Source: Rhabdornis inornatus (lineage: Eukaryota > Chordata > Aves > Passeriformes > Rhabdornithidae). From it: a stretch of 64,000 nt of DNA. The translations under genes and the position numbers were made by a program. The stretch is from contig VWZS01007554.1 in assembly GCA_013397075.1 (NCBI GenBank), forward strand, positions 1 to 64,000, written 5' to 3'. Of the stretch, positions 12,201 to 27,200 are shown piece after piece (positions within the stretch are counted from its first letter, which is position 1; every line of letters starts with the position of its first letter). Under the pieces are notes generated by a model that was not told where the DNA came from, did no database searches, and saw only the letters and a list, made by a program, of their open reading frames with translations.

Positions 12201-15200
12201 TGCTTATATCACCTGATACTTAAAAGTTTGGACATCACTAAGAAATTAATTCATTCTCTGCTACTGTGATTTAATTAGGATACACGAGTGGAGAAATACT
12301 GCTTCCTAAAATGTCTTAGTCTTTAGATTATCTTAATCAGAGCAGAGAATTTCTTCTGTTTCAGCTGTCTGAGAGACCATGGATCTGATTTGGAGGAAGT
12401 ATTATGAACCACTAAATCTGGTTGGGTTTGCCTGGGGCAATGCGTATTTGATTCATTATTGTTATCATTGGGGTTTGTTTCTTAATGATTTCATGTTGGG
12501 ATGGTGTCCAGATACCTCAGTGGGTATAATTTCAACATCATTTGTGTATGAACTATTGCATTTCTATCCTAATTTTGGGCAGCTCTTCCTAGCAGTAACT
12601 GAAAGCAATCACCTAAAATCATCTTGCCACAATTCTGTTGCTAGGAGTCACACTGTATTCTTAGTACCAGCAGACAGAGATGGGACAACAAATAAGAACT
12701 GTTTACTGTGGAGGCTGAAGATCCTGGATCAGAGAGGGAAAACTAGAGGCAGAAACCTGGAGCAAATCTCACTGGGGTAGCTGGGTACAAGCAAACTGAC
12801 TGAGCACTCAGCAGTGGGAGACACAGCAAGCAAGTTTGCAGCAGGGTCTACATTTAAAGATGCCTGTGCTCATGTGCTAGTGATTGGAATGGGTTAAATC
12901 TCTTTTAGGTGGTGTGGCATGGGGTTTACAGCTTCAAAAACAAAACCCCAAACCACAGACATGAGGGACAGGTGTCTCTGGAAGGAGTGTCCCTTCCTAT
13001 GTCTGACTGCTCTGGGCTGATTTGGGATTTTTGTTCTCTCCCCATGGCAGCCAATCCCGGTGTTCCTCACTGTGCACAACGCAGCAGAAGTCATAACCTG
13101 TGGGTTCCAGAAGTTTGTGCAGAAAGAGGTAATTGATCTATCAGTCAAGGTAACTCCTGTGATAGAACTGCCCCAGAATAAGATACCTAATTTCTCTTAA
13201 TACAGGCATTAGTGCCATGTACTTTTCTAGACTCACTGTACTCATTAATGAGACCCAGAGAGGGTTTTTGCTGTTGATAAGTATCTGTACTGATGTTTCC
13301 TTTTCCCTTTTAGTTGATGAAATTCTGCAAGTACATATCACCAGCCTGATCTGCATTTTAAGACTGGCTTGGCCCTGCCTGTTTTTTCCTTTTGAAAATT
13401 AATATTCCCTCTCTCTCATGACCCACATAAAAAGCTCATTGTTTGAGCTGGGAAGAACGAGGACTATGCCCTTATATATAATCAGTATAATAGATCTCAT
13501 GTATTGTATGATTAGAGATCACATCTCCACATAAAATGCAGGAGGAATGGTACATTTTTGAATTTGTTTTGAATGCCTGAGATTCTGCCCCTATGAAAGT
13601 CATGAGAAAAACTCCTGTACCCTTTTGTAAGACCTGGGTTTTTTTCTCACAAACTGCATTGGGGAGCCTTCTTTTTACACTTTTTTGAAAAGTTTTTCTA
13701 ACTGATTACAGCGTTGCTGTGTGAGTTAACACTGGGAAATCATTCATCACAAAGTTGTTTCTACAGTGGCCTCTGGCCTGCTGTGAAAGGCATCTTCCAT
13801 TCATTATAACTGTTTTCTATATAGAAGACAGATAAATGTGTGTTTACTTCATCTAACAAACAGAAGAGATCACTAAGGTTATGCCTAAGGGACATAGCAG
13901 TCTGTACCATGGCATGTCCCTGTGTCATTGTCCTCTGATTAGTGTCAAAGTGTTTCATATTTTCCTTCTATGTCACAAGCTTATGACTCCTCTCTTTAAA
14001 AACAAAAGCACTACAGACAAGGATAATGCTAACACAGGCCTAACTGGAAGCTTCTCAGGAATAATTTCATATCAAAGAATTGGGAAAATTTCATGAGTTT
14101 AGATCAAGGCTGATTTTTATGAGGTAGTACCTAATTAGGAAAACTTAGTATTTGAGTACATATGTTACACAGTTTTGGTGTAATTCAAGTCAAGTTTGAG
14201 GAGCAGGTATAAAGTTCATGTCTGGTTTTAGGCTTTTACTTACTTGCTGGTAAGTAATCTGAAAATATAAATCAAGGTGAAGTAGGCTGATCGATAATCC
14301 CCATTCTTTATCAAATTAAATTTGCTAAGCAGTGTTCAAATTTTGAATGCTGCTCATTGAAGCTTTAATGTGTGTGGTGCAGTAAGATCAGCTGTCATCA
14401 CTTTATAGTTTTTGGAAGGAGAAAATACTATTTTACCATTTTTATAATTAAATTTTAATGTTTTAATCATACTTTCTTTTTTACAGCAAACCTCTCATCT
14501 GAAAGTCTGTAGGTAAGCTTTTAGAACTACTCAGATTCAGATTCAGACTTGTTTTGGCTCCAGCTTCTGTATTTGCTTCAGATAATGGCACACCAAAACA
14601 ATGAAGAATGTAAGACACATTCCTGTGGGCGGTGAGCCTAAATTGCAACATAAGAGTAATTAAATATTTCTAATTTTTTTTTAACAATTGCTTGAATAGT
14701 TTGATATGTTTTTTTCTCCTTACAAAAATGAAATTAATGAAAAAACAGTGTTCATAACAATGCTTTTGGAAAGGTTTGGAAGCTTTGAACTTCTAGTGGG
14801 TAATCGTAAACAGTAAGAGAAAGATAATTAGTGTGTTAGAAAATAGCTGAAAATTTCCTTCCTTAGAAATGAGATCCACTTCTGCTAGAATAATTCATAG
14901 TGAGGTGGGGGTCAGTCTCTTCTGCCATGTCTCAGGTGAAGGGACAAGAAGAAGTGGCCTTTAATTGTACCAGGAGAGATTCAGATTAGATATTAGAAAA
15001 AAAAAATCACTACAAGAGTGATTTGGCATCCCAGGGCAGTGGTGGAATCACCATCCCTGGAAGTGTTCAACAGTTGTCTGGATGTGGCAACTGGGGATGT
15101 GGTTTAGGGTGATTCTGGTGGCATGGGGTTGACAATTGGACAGGTGATCTTGAAGGTCTCTTCCAGCTTTGTGATATTAAGCTGCACAACTACCAACCCT

Positions 15201-18200
15201 TGATGGACCTGGTTAATTAGGCTTCAAAAAGAAGATGGAAAGGGACAAACAGAAGTCAACCAGTCATGTGTCAAAATTTCAATTCTCTGCCCCCACATCC
15301 CCTTGAAAAATTCTTGTGTCATTTGTTGTCTTCCACATCCTGTAATCTTTTAGCTGTACTTTAGAATGGATAATGTTGGCTTATTATTTAGTGTACTTAG
15401 AGGCATTATCTTCCTAATTTCTTCTTGTTGTTTCCATTATCTGACTTACTGCAGCCTTGTCTTCACCACTGGATTATTGTCAAGGATACAATTTTTTTTA
15501 TAATCTTTATTCTGTCTTTTCCCATGCCCTTAAAGAGTAGGAAAATAAGCTGCAAAACCAAGTGTGTGTTAATATTAATAGTGACAGTCCATGGAAATTC
15601 CACGTCAGTGTATTCCATGTAGCTTGAAGAAATACTGATCAGCCACAGGTTGAGAATTTATTTAGCCTAAGTCAGCAGTCTAGCAGAGGACTTGTGCTGT
15701 CCTTAAAACATTTCTAATGTAACACCAGTCACTTCCACCTTGGTCTGTGCTCTGGAGTAACAATGTCACTTGTAATGGAGTCATGTCTGCTGGAATTGCT
15801 GTAGCAGGCAATTTGTCTCAATGAAAAAGTTTTTTGGTAGCCATTCAGCCAGAAATTGGAGATTTTGACTTTCTGAAAAAGCCTAGGGAAGCCAGATGGC
15901 TAGTGAAGAAAAATATTCTCTACCAAAAAAAATTGTTTTTATCACTTCTGAGGTGTTTTCTGCTGCTTCTTTTCTCATAAAACTTTGCTGTGTACAAGTT
16001 GTGAAGAATGCATAATGTTAAAATTTTGATGGCAGAAATTACTTTTTAAATATGGAATAAGAAAATTAAACAAGTGAAATGTCAGTGTAATATTGACTAG
16101 AATTGCCTCTACTTTGCTGAGAGTACAAATCCAGGCTGGAAACTTTTGGTATTTCAGGGATTTTTTTCTTTCTCTTCTCCACAGTGTGCTGTTCCTCCTG
16201 GCAGCAGCAGTGTGCCTTCCTTTGTGTGACACACAGGTGAGCTCTGCTTTGTAAAGCAGCTCTAGCTAGGCCTTGATGCTTGACATCTTGTTAGCATATG
16301 AGGGATGCAGCTTTTACTGGTAAGCTAGAGTAGGATTTCTGCTAGGGAATTGTAAATGTTTGTTCTTGCTGTGTTGTAGTCTTGATATGTTTGCATCATG
16401 GTAAAACCTCTGAGCAGTGTGGACATACAGCTCTTTGGTGAAGGTGGCGGCTGGGGAAACCACAATTTTACTTCTTAAGAGGACTTACAGCAAATCACTT
16501 AGGTTTGAATTAATTGTGTGTGCTTTCAGGAATTTCCTGAATTAGTTTTGTATTCACTGTACAATCTTTCTGTAGCTACCTGAGAAAGAAAGGAGATACC
16601 TCCAGAGAGTGCTCCATCCAGCAAAGATCTATTAATTGGAGATTCTCTTTTGGAGACTTAGGAAAGCTGCTTCCTTGCTTTAGATACCTCATCTAATATC
16701 TGAAGTCAGATAAGTCTGGAACTTGTCTGGACACATCTGATCAAACATGGCTATTGGAAGTGTTGCACCTGCACTAGCTCTTGTCATAGCCCATGGTGCA
16801 GGGCAGGATCTCCTGGTGCAAAATTCGTCTCACATGAAAGCAGACACCTAAAATATGCCAGGTGAATTCCTCAAAAATGTTTGGTTTTCCCTATTGATTG
16901 GGAAGAGGACCTACTTTGCTCAGACAACTGTTCATTTGAAGCCCTCTTTTGGATACTCTGTTTAGTTGGAGCCTTGTGGAGTGGCTGCTTAGTGGCTGCA
17001 GACGCTCAGAGGGGAAAGGAGACAAGACAAAAACCCGTGTGATGGTCCTCTGATAGTCTTGCCCATCCCTGATTGCCAATACAAGACAAAATAATCTGGG
17101 GTCCATATGCTCAGACAGCTTAAATTGGTGTACACGTCTGAAATAGAATTATCCTTGTTGAGAGCCTGCATAATTGGCATATGCCAGGTTCTGAGTGTGA
17201 CAGGAAAAATTTCAGTCTTCTTTGTCTTCTTTAGTAATTTTCCCTTTATTTGTAGCACAGCTCCCACTCACTGTACTTGCTTTGCAAAGCTAACTGCAGG
17301 GAAATTGCAATATGTATGTTTACATGATAGTGCTTTTATTTATGTAGACGTTCTTTATTGCAGTTTGATCCAAACGGATATTTGTGGGCTTTAATTCACT
17401 TGATCTGTGTTGGTAAGTAATTTTCTTCTAGAAAAAGAATTAGGAAGAGTAAATGTGTTGGAGAAACCAGCTTTATTATGAAGTTACTGATATTTGAGAC
17501 TCTATTTGGAAAGAATGAAGACCAGTAAATATAAGAAAGTGAATTCTTTTGATGGCTTTTATTCTGAAAACAAGAACAGAACAAACTGCATAGTGAGGTC
17601 TGTAAACAGTGGATGAGAAAATGCACATACAACTTTAATCAGCATTAAACTTTTCTGGTTGTTTTTTGATGGTTTCCTACTGAGAGAGACTTCTTTCTGA
17701 GGGGAGAAGAAACATAAAAAAACAAGCAATAACTTCTACTTGGAACTCTACTGCACACACAGATTTTACTTAAAAACTGACAAAAATATACTAAAATATC
17801 ATGGGCTATGGTCCCAGAGGAAGGATGTTGAAATGTTGGGGTTTTAGGCAATTATATGCATTTTAAAAAATTTAACAATGTGTTGCATAACCTATCAAGT
17901 TTTCTTCTGTCTTTTTTTTCAGACCAAATGTTGATTTGGATAAATCATAGTTCTTCCCTAAAAAGCTAGAAACAGTCATACCAGAAAATCTGATGAAAAC
18001 AAGAGTAGTAATATTTAACTAGGAGATTTTTATCTTTTTGAGTATTTTGGTGGATAATGAGGGACTTGTATTTGATTCTTATCTGTCCTATATACTGAGT
18101 GACTCATTCATAGGTTAAGTCTTGTCTACAGATTAGGGATGATTCCTTTTTTATTTCTTCTATTCATACTGTAAAATTTTCAGGGCAGAGGTAATATGTT

Positions 18201-21200
18201 TATATGTATTCCTGTCTAGGGAGGTCTAGAGATCCCCATCTGAAATGTTGTTAACATACAAATACGAAAAAATTTTGTTGTTTTTTTGAGAAATATTATA
18301 TGGTAAACATTTGCTCATTTATATAAAAGTAAAATTTATGGATTTTCCACTTCAAATACTTTTTTGCTGTGACGAGTGATGTTCTTGCTTTCTCAAAGCC
18401 AAGGAGTCCCATTTGTAAAGCAGTGCTTGGTCATGGAGGTGGAAAATTGCTTAAAGAGTCTTCAGAATGCTTCATTTGTGTGTTTGAAATGTGTAGGAAG
18501 TGCCAACATAATATTTATGCTCAAAATATAGCTGCCTTCCATTTCTCTTGGTTTTGAGGGTTGTTGATATTGCTATTGGGAGTTATTTGTGTGATTAGAT
18601 TTCCTATCAACTGAAATGAAGGTGCTACGAGAAAGGGCAATCAGATGAACTAACTTACTGCATAGTAAACCAAGGCAGAGCATTATAGAAAGGATGTGTG
18701 TTCTACCCTTCAACTTATGTAATGGAGGCAGAATTGAGGATATCTATTTCATAGTCTTCTACTGGATTTACTTTTCATATTCTGGTTTTCTCTGTCAATC
18801 AAAAACATCACCCCAAAGTCTTGAAGAAAGGGTCTGAAAAACCAGAGCCTGAAGCTGTGTAATTTCTTCCTTGAGTGCTCAAATCTTTACCCAGGACAGA
18901 AATGGAAGCTAACAAGAGTTGAATGGGTGGGTCAAGAATGTAAAGGACCTGGAGACCCTAGAGCTGAAGAGAACTTTGGATAAGGAAGATGGCTCAGAGC
19001 CAACAGCTCTATGTAGATGAGCATATATATCATAGAACTTACCCCAAAATGGTGTGGGCTGAAGAACCCATTCTGTGACATTTTTCTGTATGTATTTACA
19101 CACAAAACCATGCACACACACACACACACAGTCTCCCCTTTGTTGTTACTGTGAGCTAGAAGATGTCCTCAGGATGAGCAGAAGCACAAAGCATGACTGT
19201 GTTCAGAGCTGATAACACTTTGAAAAGCTTAATGTGAAGCAATAGGTTCATTTTACTCATGGTTTAGGAATCCTCTGTGCTGTGTTGCTAAACTGTAATT
19301 CAGAGGGGTTCCATGTCTGCTAGTACCATGGCCAAACATGCTTTTGTTTGTCAGAATGATTGCATGATATGGCAATTACACATGTCATCTCAATTACAGG
19401 GGCTTACAAAGTATTTCACAAGTTGTGGAAACCTGGATCTTTAAGGTAATGTGTTTTCTTATTCTTTTATCAAGAGAAATTACTGTGATGCATGAGCTCT
19501 GCATGATCAGTGGGAGCTGAGCCACTCCTGGTTAATCATTAATGACTTCTCTTGCAAGACAAGCCTTATTTATTGTTGGTAACAACAGCGTATGGTTATT
19601 GATAGTTATACTGCTAACTGGAATGCTGAATTAGTTTTAAACAATGTATTATCCGAGGGTGATGACTCAGCCCTGGAAAAAGAACCCCTCATTACTGGTA
19701 CAGGTGTTAAGATGAAATGTTAGTCTGTCTTCCCGTGGAAAGCTGCATGGTTTGAATCTGTCAGTATCTCCCTTTGTGACACAGTCTCAAAAGTGTTCAG
19801 CAGCTGGTGACTTACCACAGGATGGGAATGGCTGAGTACCTCTTACACCTTGAAACCTTGCACTAATCCCATGAGCATGTTAGAACTGCAACCACACAAT
19901 AGAATTCTTGGAATCAGGTGGCATTGCATGTTCACAGTGTCTGTAATCTGCAGCTTTCTTTATATGGATGGAGATGGGTATGTTGACACTGCATATGATG
20001 TATAATATGCATGCATGGATAAGCTTATTTATTTCAAAACCATTTTCCATCTCTGGTTAAAGGGTCTAAATTTTAATCAGTCTCACTTTATCTTCACTTT
20101 AAATGAAACTCCTACTGACAGTAACAACAGAAATAATGTGTGGATCCTGTGCAAATTAATATGTTGGTTAATTGATAATTTATTGGTGGCGATAAAATTA
20201 TTACTGTGTTATGTTTATAATGTATATAATTATAATATAATGTCAGTATTACCCAATATTAACCTTATTATACACTATGAAAATTAATATAATGTAATAT
20301 TACAGCATTACTGTATATTAATGCTTAATATACTGATCTGTTACACCAAATGAAGTGCATTGATAAAAATAACATCTTTTTTCTTTCCCTCCTCTCCCAG
20401 TGATCTGGACCAACAGTACATCAACTATGTATTCAGGTAAAATGAATAAGTCTTTGATACACCATAGCTGGTTTCATGTGGTATATGTTTTCATTTTCAA
20501 CCATGCCTTGTTGAAGAAACAGCTACCACTACTTATATGTATTTATTTAGCAGGACATTCACTGAAAGAACAGTGCTAAGCTGAATGGCTTAGCAGCTGA
20601 ATTTTTTTGGCTCCAGTTGTAGATTGACATGCCAATATACACCTGAGAAGGTAATGAGGTGTTAATTATGAATTTTTAAATCACCACGTGCACAACTGAT
20701 CTATCATTTCCAGAAATAATATTTACAGAGAAACTCCCTGGCAATACCCACTTCAGAAAATAAAACTTGTACAAAATTGCCAGAAGAGGAGGTAGTGATT
20801 ACAGAAGTACTGTGTGCAAAGAACATGAGCAGTAACTGATTGTTCAGAGTGCCATTAATGGGATTGAGTAATTCTGACTTTCAGTTGTTTTTCTGATTTG
20901 GAGATATAAGAGTGGCGTGTTGTTTTGTAGCTAGTGAAAGAGTCTGAGTCACTGACCAGATTCTCCTGCTTTTTAAAATCCAGTCCTTCCTTCAAAGAGC
21001 CTCAAACCTGGACATCCAGTGTACATGGCTTCTGCTGGGTTTTTGTGAGGCTTTATTTCAAGTTAGGCATCTAGAGACTTGATTCAATTCTCTTCCATCC
21101 TTGATCACATCTAAGATATGTTGGCCTCTTTTCTTGGGTTCATACCTAAAGTCATTTGTGAGCACTATGAAGTATGAATAATAAACTCAAAGAAAATCCT

Positions 21201-24200
21201 TCTGTCATCAGAAAGAATGAAAGAGGGAACAGAAGTTGGGAATAAGCATAACAAAAGTGTAGTTGTGCTAGTCTATTTGATTAGATGGATATATGCTCCT
21301 TCTGACCACATGAAAGAGCCTTGATAGGAGTACATCAGGGACATCAGTGTAGGACATTTGGTTTTCTTCAATTCCCATTTATCTTGTGAGTGCTGTCGAT
21401 AACACTTGTGTATCTCCTTCTGTCTTAGTTCAGTCAAATCTCTTATTTCCATAAATACGTAATGCAGGCCTCTGCTTTTGCCTTTATGATTCACCAGGGT
21501 CCCATTAATGGACAGTATCTGGATATCAGTTTGCTTAGAGTAGCTCTTGTTTAAGTCAGTTGTTGTTTTCCATCTACTATGAAATGCAAAGCAAATCAAT
21601 TTTACAAAGAAGATAGGTGTGTTTATTGAAACTTGGGAGAATTAGTCATGGAATTTACAAATGTGCTACCCATGCAGAAATAACGTATGAAGTCTGGAAT
21701 AAGATGTAGCTACTTCTCTGTATTGAAGGGAAATCATGAACCAAGCAGTAAAATAAATTGATTTTTCATTTGGCAGCTGCCCGACTGTCTCTCAGTTGTC
21801 ATTTTAGTTGAAAATTGCACCTAGGCCTGAACATTAAAATTCAGAATTTGGCCAATGGTCTTAATTTTTCAGCTTTGATAGAAAAGTCAGGCCTGGGTTG
21901 CTTCTCTGTTAATTCATGATCTTGTTCCTTTGAAGTCTGTGAACTTGTGTCCAGCAGAGAGCAGGAGTCCCACATTACATGGAAAGTATGATAATTTATT
22001 TGGAAGCTTTTGAAAAGGAAAAACTTCTCGCTAAGGAATTGTGAGGTGCAGTGGTATATGTATCTTAGAACTGTTATTTTTGCAGAAAATAAACTGACAA
22101 AAAATCCAACAATGGATTTGTGCAAATTGGAAGATGGCTATTTTCAGCATCTCTTTAAGAGCAAAAATTGTTACCAAAGCTTCCAGAGTTTTTCCCCAAG
22201 AAGAGGCTTAAAGGTCAGCATAGCTCACAAGATGATGGTGCAAAGCAACTTGCTGGAAAACAGGTGGCTTAAGGGAGGTGGCAAACTGGATGCTTATTTG
22301 TTTGTCTTGGGTCTGTGTATATCTGTATGTGTATGTGTCTATATGTATATATATTTCCATGTGTTAGAGAAGCTCACAATCCACAGCATTTGGATCTCAT
22401 CTTGCCTAGGGAAAACAAGCAGTACCATGGACAATGGGATAAGTGACATCTGAATTATTTTAGAGCTTTGTTTTGACAAAATAGCTAATGATGTTCGAAA
22501 GGGTGTAAGACTTGGCAGAAGCTCTCTCCTCATCATTGTGGCACCATGACGTGCCACCTCAGTGTCTAATGGGGCTTAAATCCTTCTGCTGCAGAAGGCG
22601 CTGGCAGGGTTTGTCTCTGTGTGAGACCTCTGCACATGCAGTTATCTCGGAGATCACTGCCACTTCCCAAATCTGGATGAAGTTGTTCAGTGTGTTTGAG
22701 AGCTGTATGGAGCTGTGTACACACAGCTTTACTGCACAAACTTAATTTCTGTAGAAAACAATCAAAACTACTTTTAAATACAACTGACTAAAGGAATGTT
22801 CTCTGAATGAGCACTAACTCCTCACATGCGGCTCTGGGTCAGAATTATTGTAGACATGGGTTATCTCTGTCAGAGGGTGCCCAGCACTAAATTTTGTGAT
22901 TTAGGAGGTGTTAAGGTATATGCTACTTCCTCTTCTCAGGCCTCCTCAAGGACTGTTCTGGCCATAACAGGATCCCAGGACAGGACAGTAAAATGTGTAC
23001 TGGAGGCCTTGTCTGTACAAGCAAGATTGTATGTTTCTATGATTTATGAAAGAACTTGCTAGTGTGGTATCAGTGCAACTTTCTCCTCTTAACACTATTA
23101 TCAGTAGGTCTTTAAAGCTTATTTCTAACCTAGATCAGACAGCTGACATGTAGCTGTGTGGGCACAGCCAGATAGTGTTTAGAATCATCCAGTCTTTTAG
23201 GTTGGAGAAGACTCTTGAGGTCATTGAGTGCATTAACCAAGCACTACCAAGCCCATCACTGACCCTTGTCTCTAAGCACCACATCTCTTAAATACATCTA
23301 AGGATGGTGACTCAGACACTGCCCTGGGAAACCTGTTCCAATGCTTGATTCCAAAGCATTTTAGTGAAGAAATTTTTCCTAATGCATAGGAAAAATGCAT
23401 AAGATTATTGTAATAGAGGCTGTTCAAAGTGTTTCTCAGTTCAGTATGAAAGCACAGTTGTACTCTACTGAGTGTAGAGACTGCCTGCACTGAGTAGATG
23501 AAAAGATCTGCCACAAATTACTGGATGTTAGAATCTACCAATATGTTAGAGTACAAATAAATATATATATATTTATATATATATAAAAGAAGGCTCTGTT
23601 GGATGCTGCCAGAAGTGCAACTGAAATGAGCAGTCTCCTAACATATGCTGTCCTTACACACCATGCACTGTTTCTTGTTTTAAAATCTGGAACAGTTTGG
23701 GAGAAAAGAACACCCTAAGTAAATGTACATGAATGGGAACTTTCCAGAATCAAACAGATCTGAAGAAATATTTGCTGATGTTGAAAGTCTGGCGTTCTTC
23801 TCACTTCATCACTTCCAGCATGATTATTCAATGGCTCTTAAGAAGGGAGCCAGGCCAGGAACAAGTGTAGGAGGGAAAGCAGAGCTGTGCTATGCAGAGA
23901 AGGGAGGGGTCATGTTGCTTCTCAGTGCCCAGCCCCACCCAGTTCGTCCCTCTCCCTTGTGTTTAAGCATCTGGGGCAGGGAGGAAGAGAAGAGGGTCAA
24001 TGTACTTCCAAGATCCTGCCTCTAATCCTCCAATCCTCTTGATCCCACCCCCTTTTTTAAACTGCAGTATTGTATTTCTCTGTACTCTGACTTCTGCATT
24101 AGTGTTCTACTTCGTAGTGGTTTTTTTTAATGTAATCTTACATTTTCTTTTATTCTTTTCTGTTCCCCTGCGTTTTATCAAAGGAGGAGCCAGATTTCTC

Positions 24201-27200
24201 CCACTTAGCTGGTGAGGGGTAGCATGAGGGGAGGGGTAGTAATGCCTGCCTAGCATGTTGAGGGAGACATAAATGTCTTAGAGTAAGTTGTAGCTCATCT
24301 TGGGCTTTCTCCTATGCTGAGGCAGGTAGAGAATTTTACTTCTTGTGAAGAACCTGCAAGAAAGTTTCAGTGCATCCCAATATCTGTCCCTGTCTGAAAT
24401 TTGTTCACAAAGGCATGCCCAGATGGCCTAGCAGCCATTGGTGAGGAGAAAACAGATACAGGAGAATTTCAAATGGTGAAAAAATGGCACTGACAAAGGT
24501 ATGAGGTACTCTATGCAGCAAAACTACATCTGGCTTCTGGAAGAGCTGCTAATCTGTCACTTTTGTGAACTAAAAATGCTTCAGTCGATTTTCCGCAATA
24601 GGGGAGGGGAGCTTTGTAGGCATAAATTGCTGTTCTTGCTGACAAAACCTCTTTTGAGCCAGAAAGGAAACCACGAGTGACCAAGCCCTCAGTATTGAGT
24701 ACAGGGGGAGAAGAGATGAGCAGGGAATTTGTTTTTGCTACAGCCTCATATCCAGGCTGTCCTGATAGAAACCTCTGAATCCCTAATCTGGTTTTACAGC
24801 ATCATCGTGTCTTTTTTACTGATGCTTCATTCAGAGCAGAGCTACAGAGCAGCTGTAATGCCATCTAATCCATTTGCCTTAACCTGCCCTGTACTTCACA
24901 ATTAAGGTTTTGTTTTCTCCTGTTGTTTTGTTTGGACCAAAACCTGGGGTGTCTGTTAGGGTTATCAATTCCTCTTGGTTGCAGCAGGAAATTTCTCTCT
25001 GTCTATTTCCCAGTCTCAGTGGGTTTTTGTTTAAAATATAATAATTTAACAAGAAAGTGGAGAAACATGGTTTAGCACTACTTCTCATCACTGTTGATGC
25101 AGTTTCACTTACCCTGTCAGCCTCCTGTTTTTTCTGTTATTCTGTCAAAAGCAGTAGACCTTTGCTTCCTTTTCTCTCTTTACCAGGAAACTGAGGAACT
25201 GGGCCTGTTTATTGTGAATTACTCTTGGCATCCCTTTACAGGGAGAGCACCCATGTGTGGGGAGGAGGGGTAGGGCAAATTATCTATTGTAAGTGATCTG
25301 CTTTGCCTTATTTAATACCTTTGTGACAATAATATCTTTTAAAAGCATGTATAAATATTGAGAATGTGCACATACTGTGCTATGTGATGCCTTTCAAAGA
25401 CTTACAAAATGTGAAGCCTAAAACACCTGCCTGTCTGTCCCTCATAAACACTTTCCTCCTTCAGCCTATTGTGTTCCACAGCTGATTTCAGTGACAAGCT
25501 TCCCCTCAGGGCTTTCTTGGCCATGGGATTTCCACGCTCTCTGCAGTTCCCTTTGCTGAATGATGCTGGATTTCACCAAAGCTTTCCAAGGGCAGGTCAC
25601 CAAGCATGGAAGCTTGGTTGTGTAGAGAGCTGGGACCAGCTGTGAGTGAATAGATTTGGAAGTGGTAGCTATGTTAACACTGGAAAAGGGAGTTGGCCTG
25701 GAATGCTTGAGCATCCACAACATTAGTGAGTGCCTTTTTACCTCTGTAAGTGCAGTGCTTGCTGCTTATCAAGAAGCAAACTCTCAAGATACTATTTTCT
25801 TCTTCTCCCACTTGTCCTTAGTGTTTGTCATGGGTGTATGTTGTTGGTAGCTGGAAGAAACTGTAGCTCTACAGATGTGCATGCTTATCTCTTCTCACAG
25901 AATGTCTCTGTAGCCTTCTAACCCTGGAAGCAATTTGGAATGAAAAATTTGCAAAAAAAAAAGATGAGAAATTTACAAAAAGAATCAGTAACACTAAAAA
26001 AGGCTCTGTACAACCTATACTGCAAATTTCAAAGGGTGAGGTCTTTGTAAGACCTCAGAAAACCTAAATGATAATACTTCATATAAAGAACTGGTCACAG
26101 CTGCTTTTCTTGTTCACTTGTATCTGAAAAGTGTGAATCGTTCAGGCTGGTACTTGGTTTTATTTTCATGTGTTTTTAAACTTGTCTAAATGCGATATTC
26201 AGCATAAGATGGAACAACAACCGTACATTGCAACTTTGATGGTTTAAAAATGGGACAGAAGGAAAAACTTCTTCACTAGGAGGGTAGAGTGGCCCTGGGA
26301 CAAGTTACCCAGAGAGGTGTGGGATCTCTATACTGGTAAGTTTTTGAGACATGCCTTTTTGAGACAGAACCAGAGGGCATGATCAAATATTTGTGGTAGT
26401 CCTGCTTCAGGTCAGAAATTTTATTAGGTGACCCCAGAAAGGTGACTCCTTTCCAATCAACTTTGTTCTCTTTTAGTTGATACTTGTGTCTTGGTTATTC
26501 TACTTAACTGGAATAAGTATCACCATGAAGAAACAAACACAAACTTGTCAATTCATAGTCTTCAGCCCTTATCATAGATTCTGTAGTATCAAATTAATTT
26601 TTTTTTTATTTTTTAGTGTAGTGCTGTTGGCCTCTGCATCCCATCCAGCAGGTAAAGTGAATGGAGTACTTCCTTTTTTAGATTTCCATGTTGCTTTTGC
26701 TTTTTATGCATGTTTTTAGAGACCAAACCCTTAGGATTTTAGCCCTGAATATGACCAATAATATGTTAACATATGGGAAGAAGAGACAAGGGTATAAAAG
26801 TTGGTGTGAATTGCATGATATTTCCCAATACTATTCTTAGCTGTCCTTTGCAAACAAGCAGTATGGGACAGACAACAAAGAAGATTTTTTGAGCTTGTGC
26901 ATGGTAAAGAATAAGGATTCCCTAAGTCAATATATCCTCTTCAGAGCCATGTCCCAGCAGTCCATAGAGAGCTGAGTTTCTCTGCATTGTCCTCAGTGCT
27001 ATGCAGAGTTTTGTTTTGTTGCTTTCATAGCATGGATGCCTTTGCTTGGGCCAGTGGCAGGGTTTGAAGTAGCAGCACATCAGGTGGTAAAAATGGAGAA
27101 ATTTAATATTTTATGGTGGTTAATATTCCTACCTTCTGGTATGTTCATAATTAGGAGGGTAAAGATGATTTATTTGTTGCTTTCATTAGATATTTGTTCA

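Larger units (their letters stand above)
20437..26616 (+). other. TMEM241: Intron 10 (6,180 bp)
   Basis: GT-AG intron. It contains an antisense CR1 fragment at about 23181-23385, a TA-rich run at 23560-23588 and a sense CR1 fragment at about 26245-26472. A 147-codon open frame at 22010-22453 includes a TATG-rich stretch and looks like chance. Confidence 0.85.

Noticed and set aside
16891..17267. Overlapping - strand frames in intron 7
   Set aside because: Two overlapping frames of 71 and 92 codons with no family resemblance. No splice structure supports them.
21273..21599. 108-codon - strand frame in intron 10
   Set aside because: No homologue recognised, no acceptor or donor at sensible places, and composition like the surrounding intron.
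22010..22453. 147-codon + strand frame in intron 10, the longest in the window
   Set aside because: It runs through a TATG-rich simple stretch, has no recognisable domain and no splice context. A frame of this length is plausible by chance in 64 kb of AT-rich DNA.
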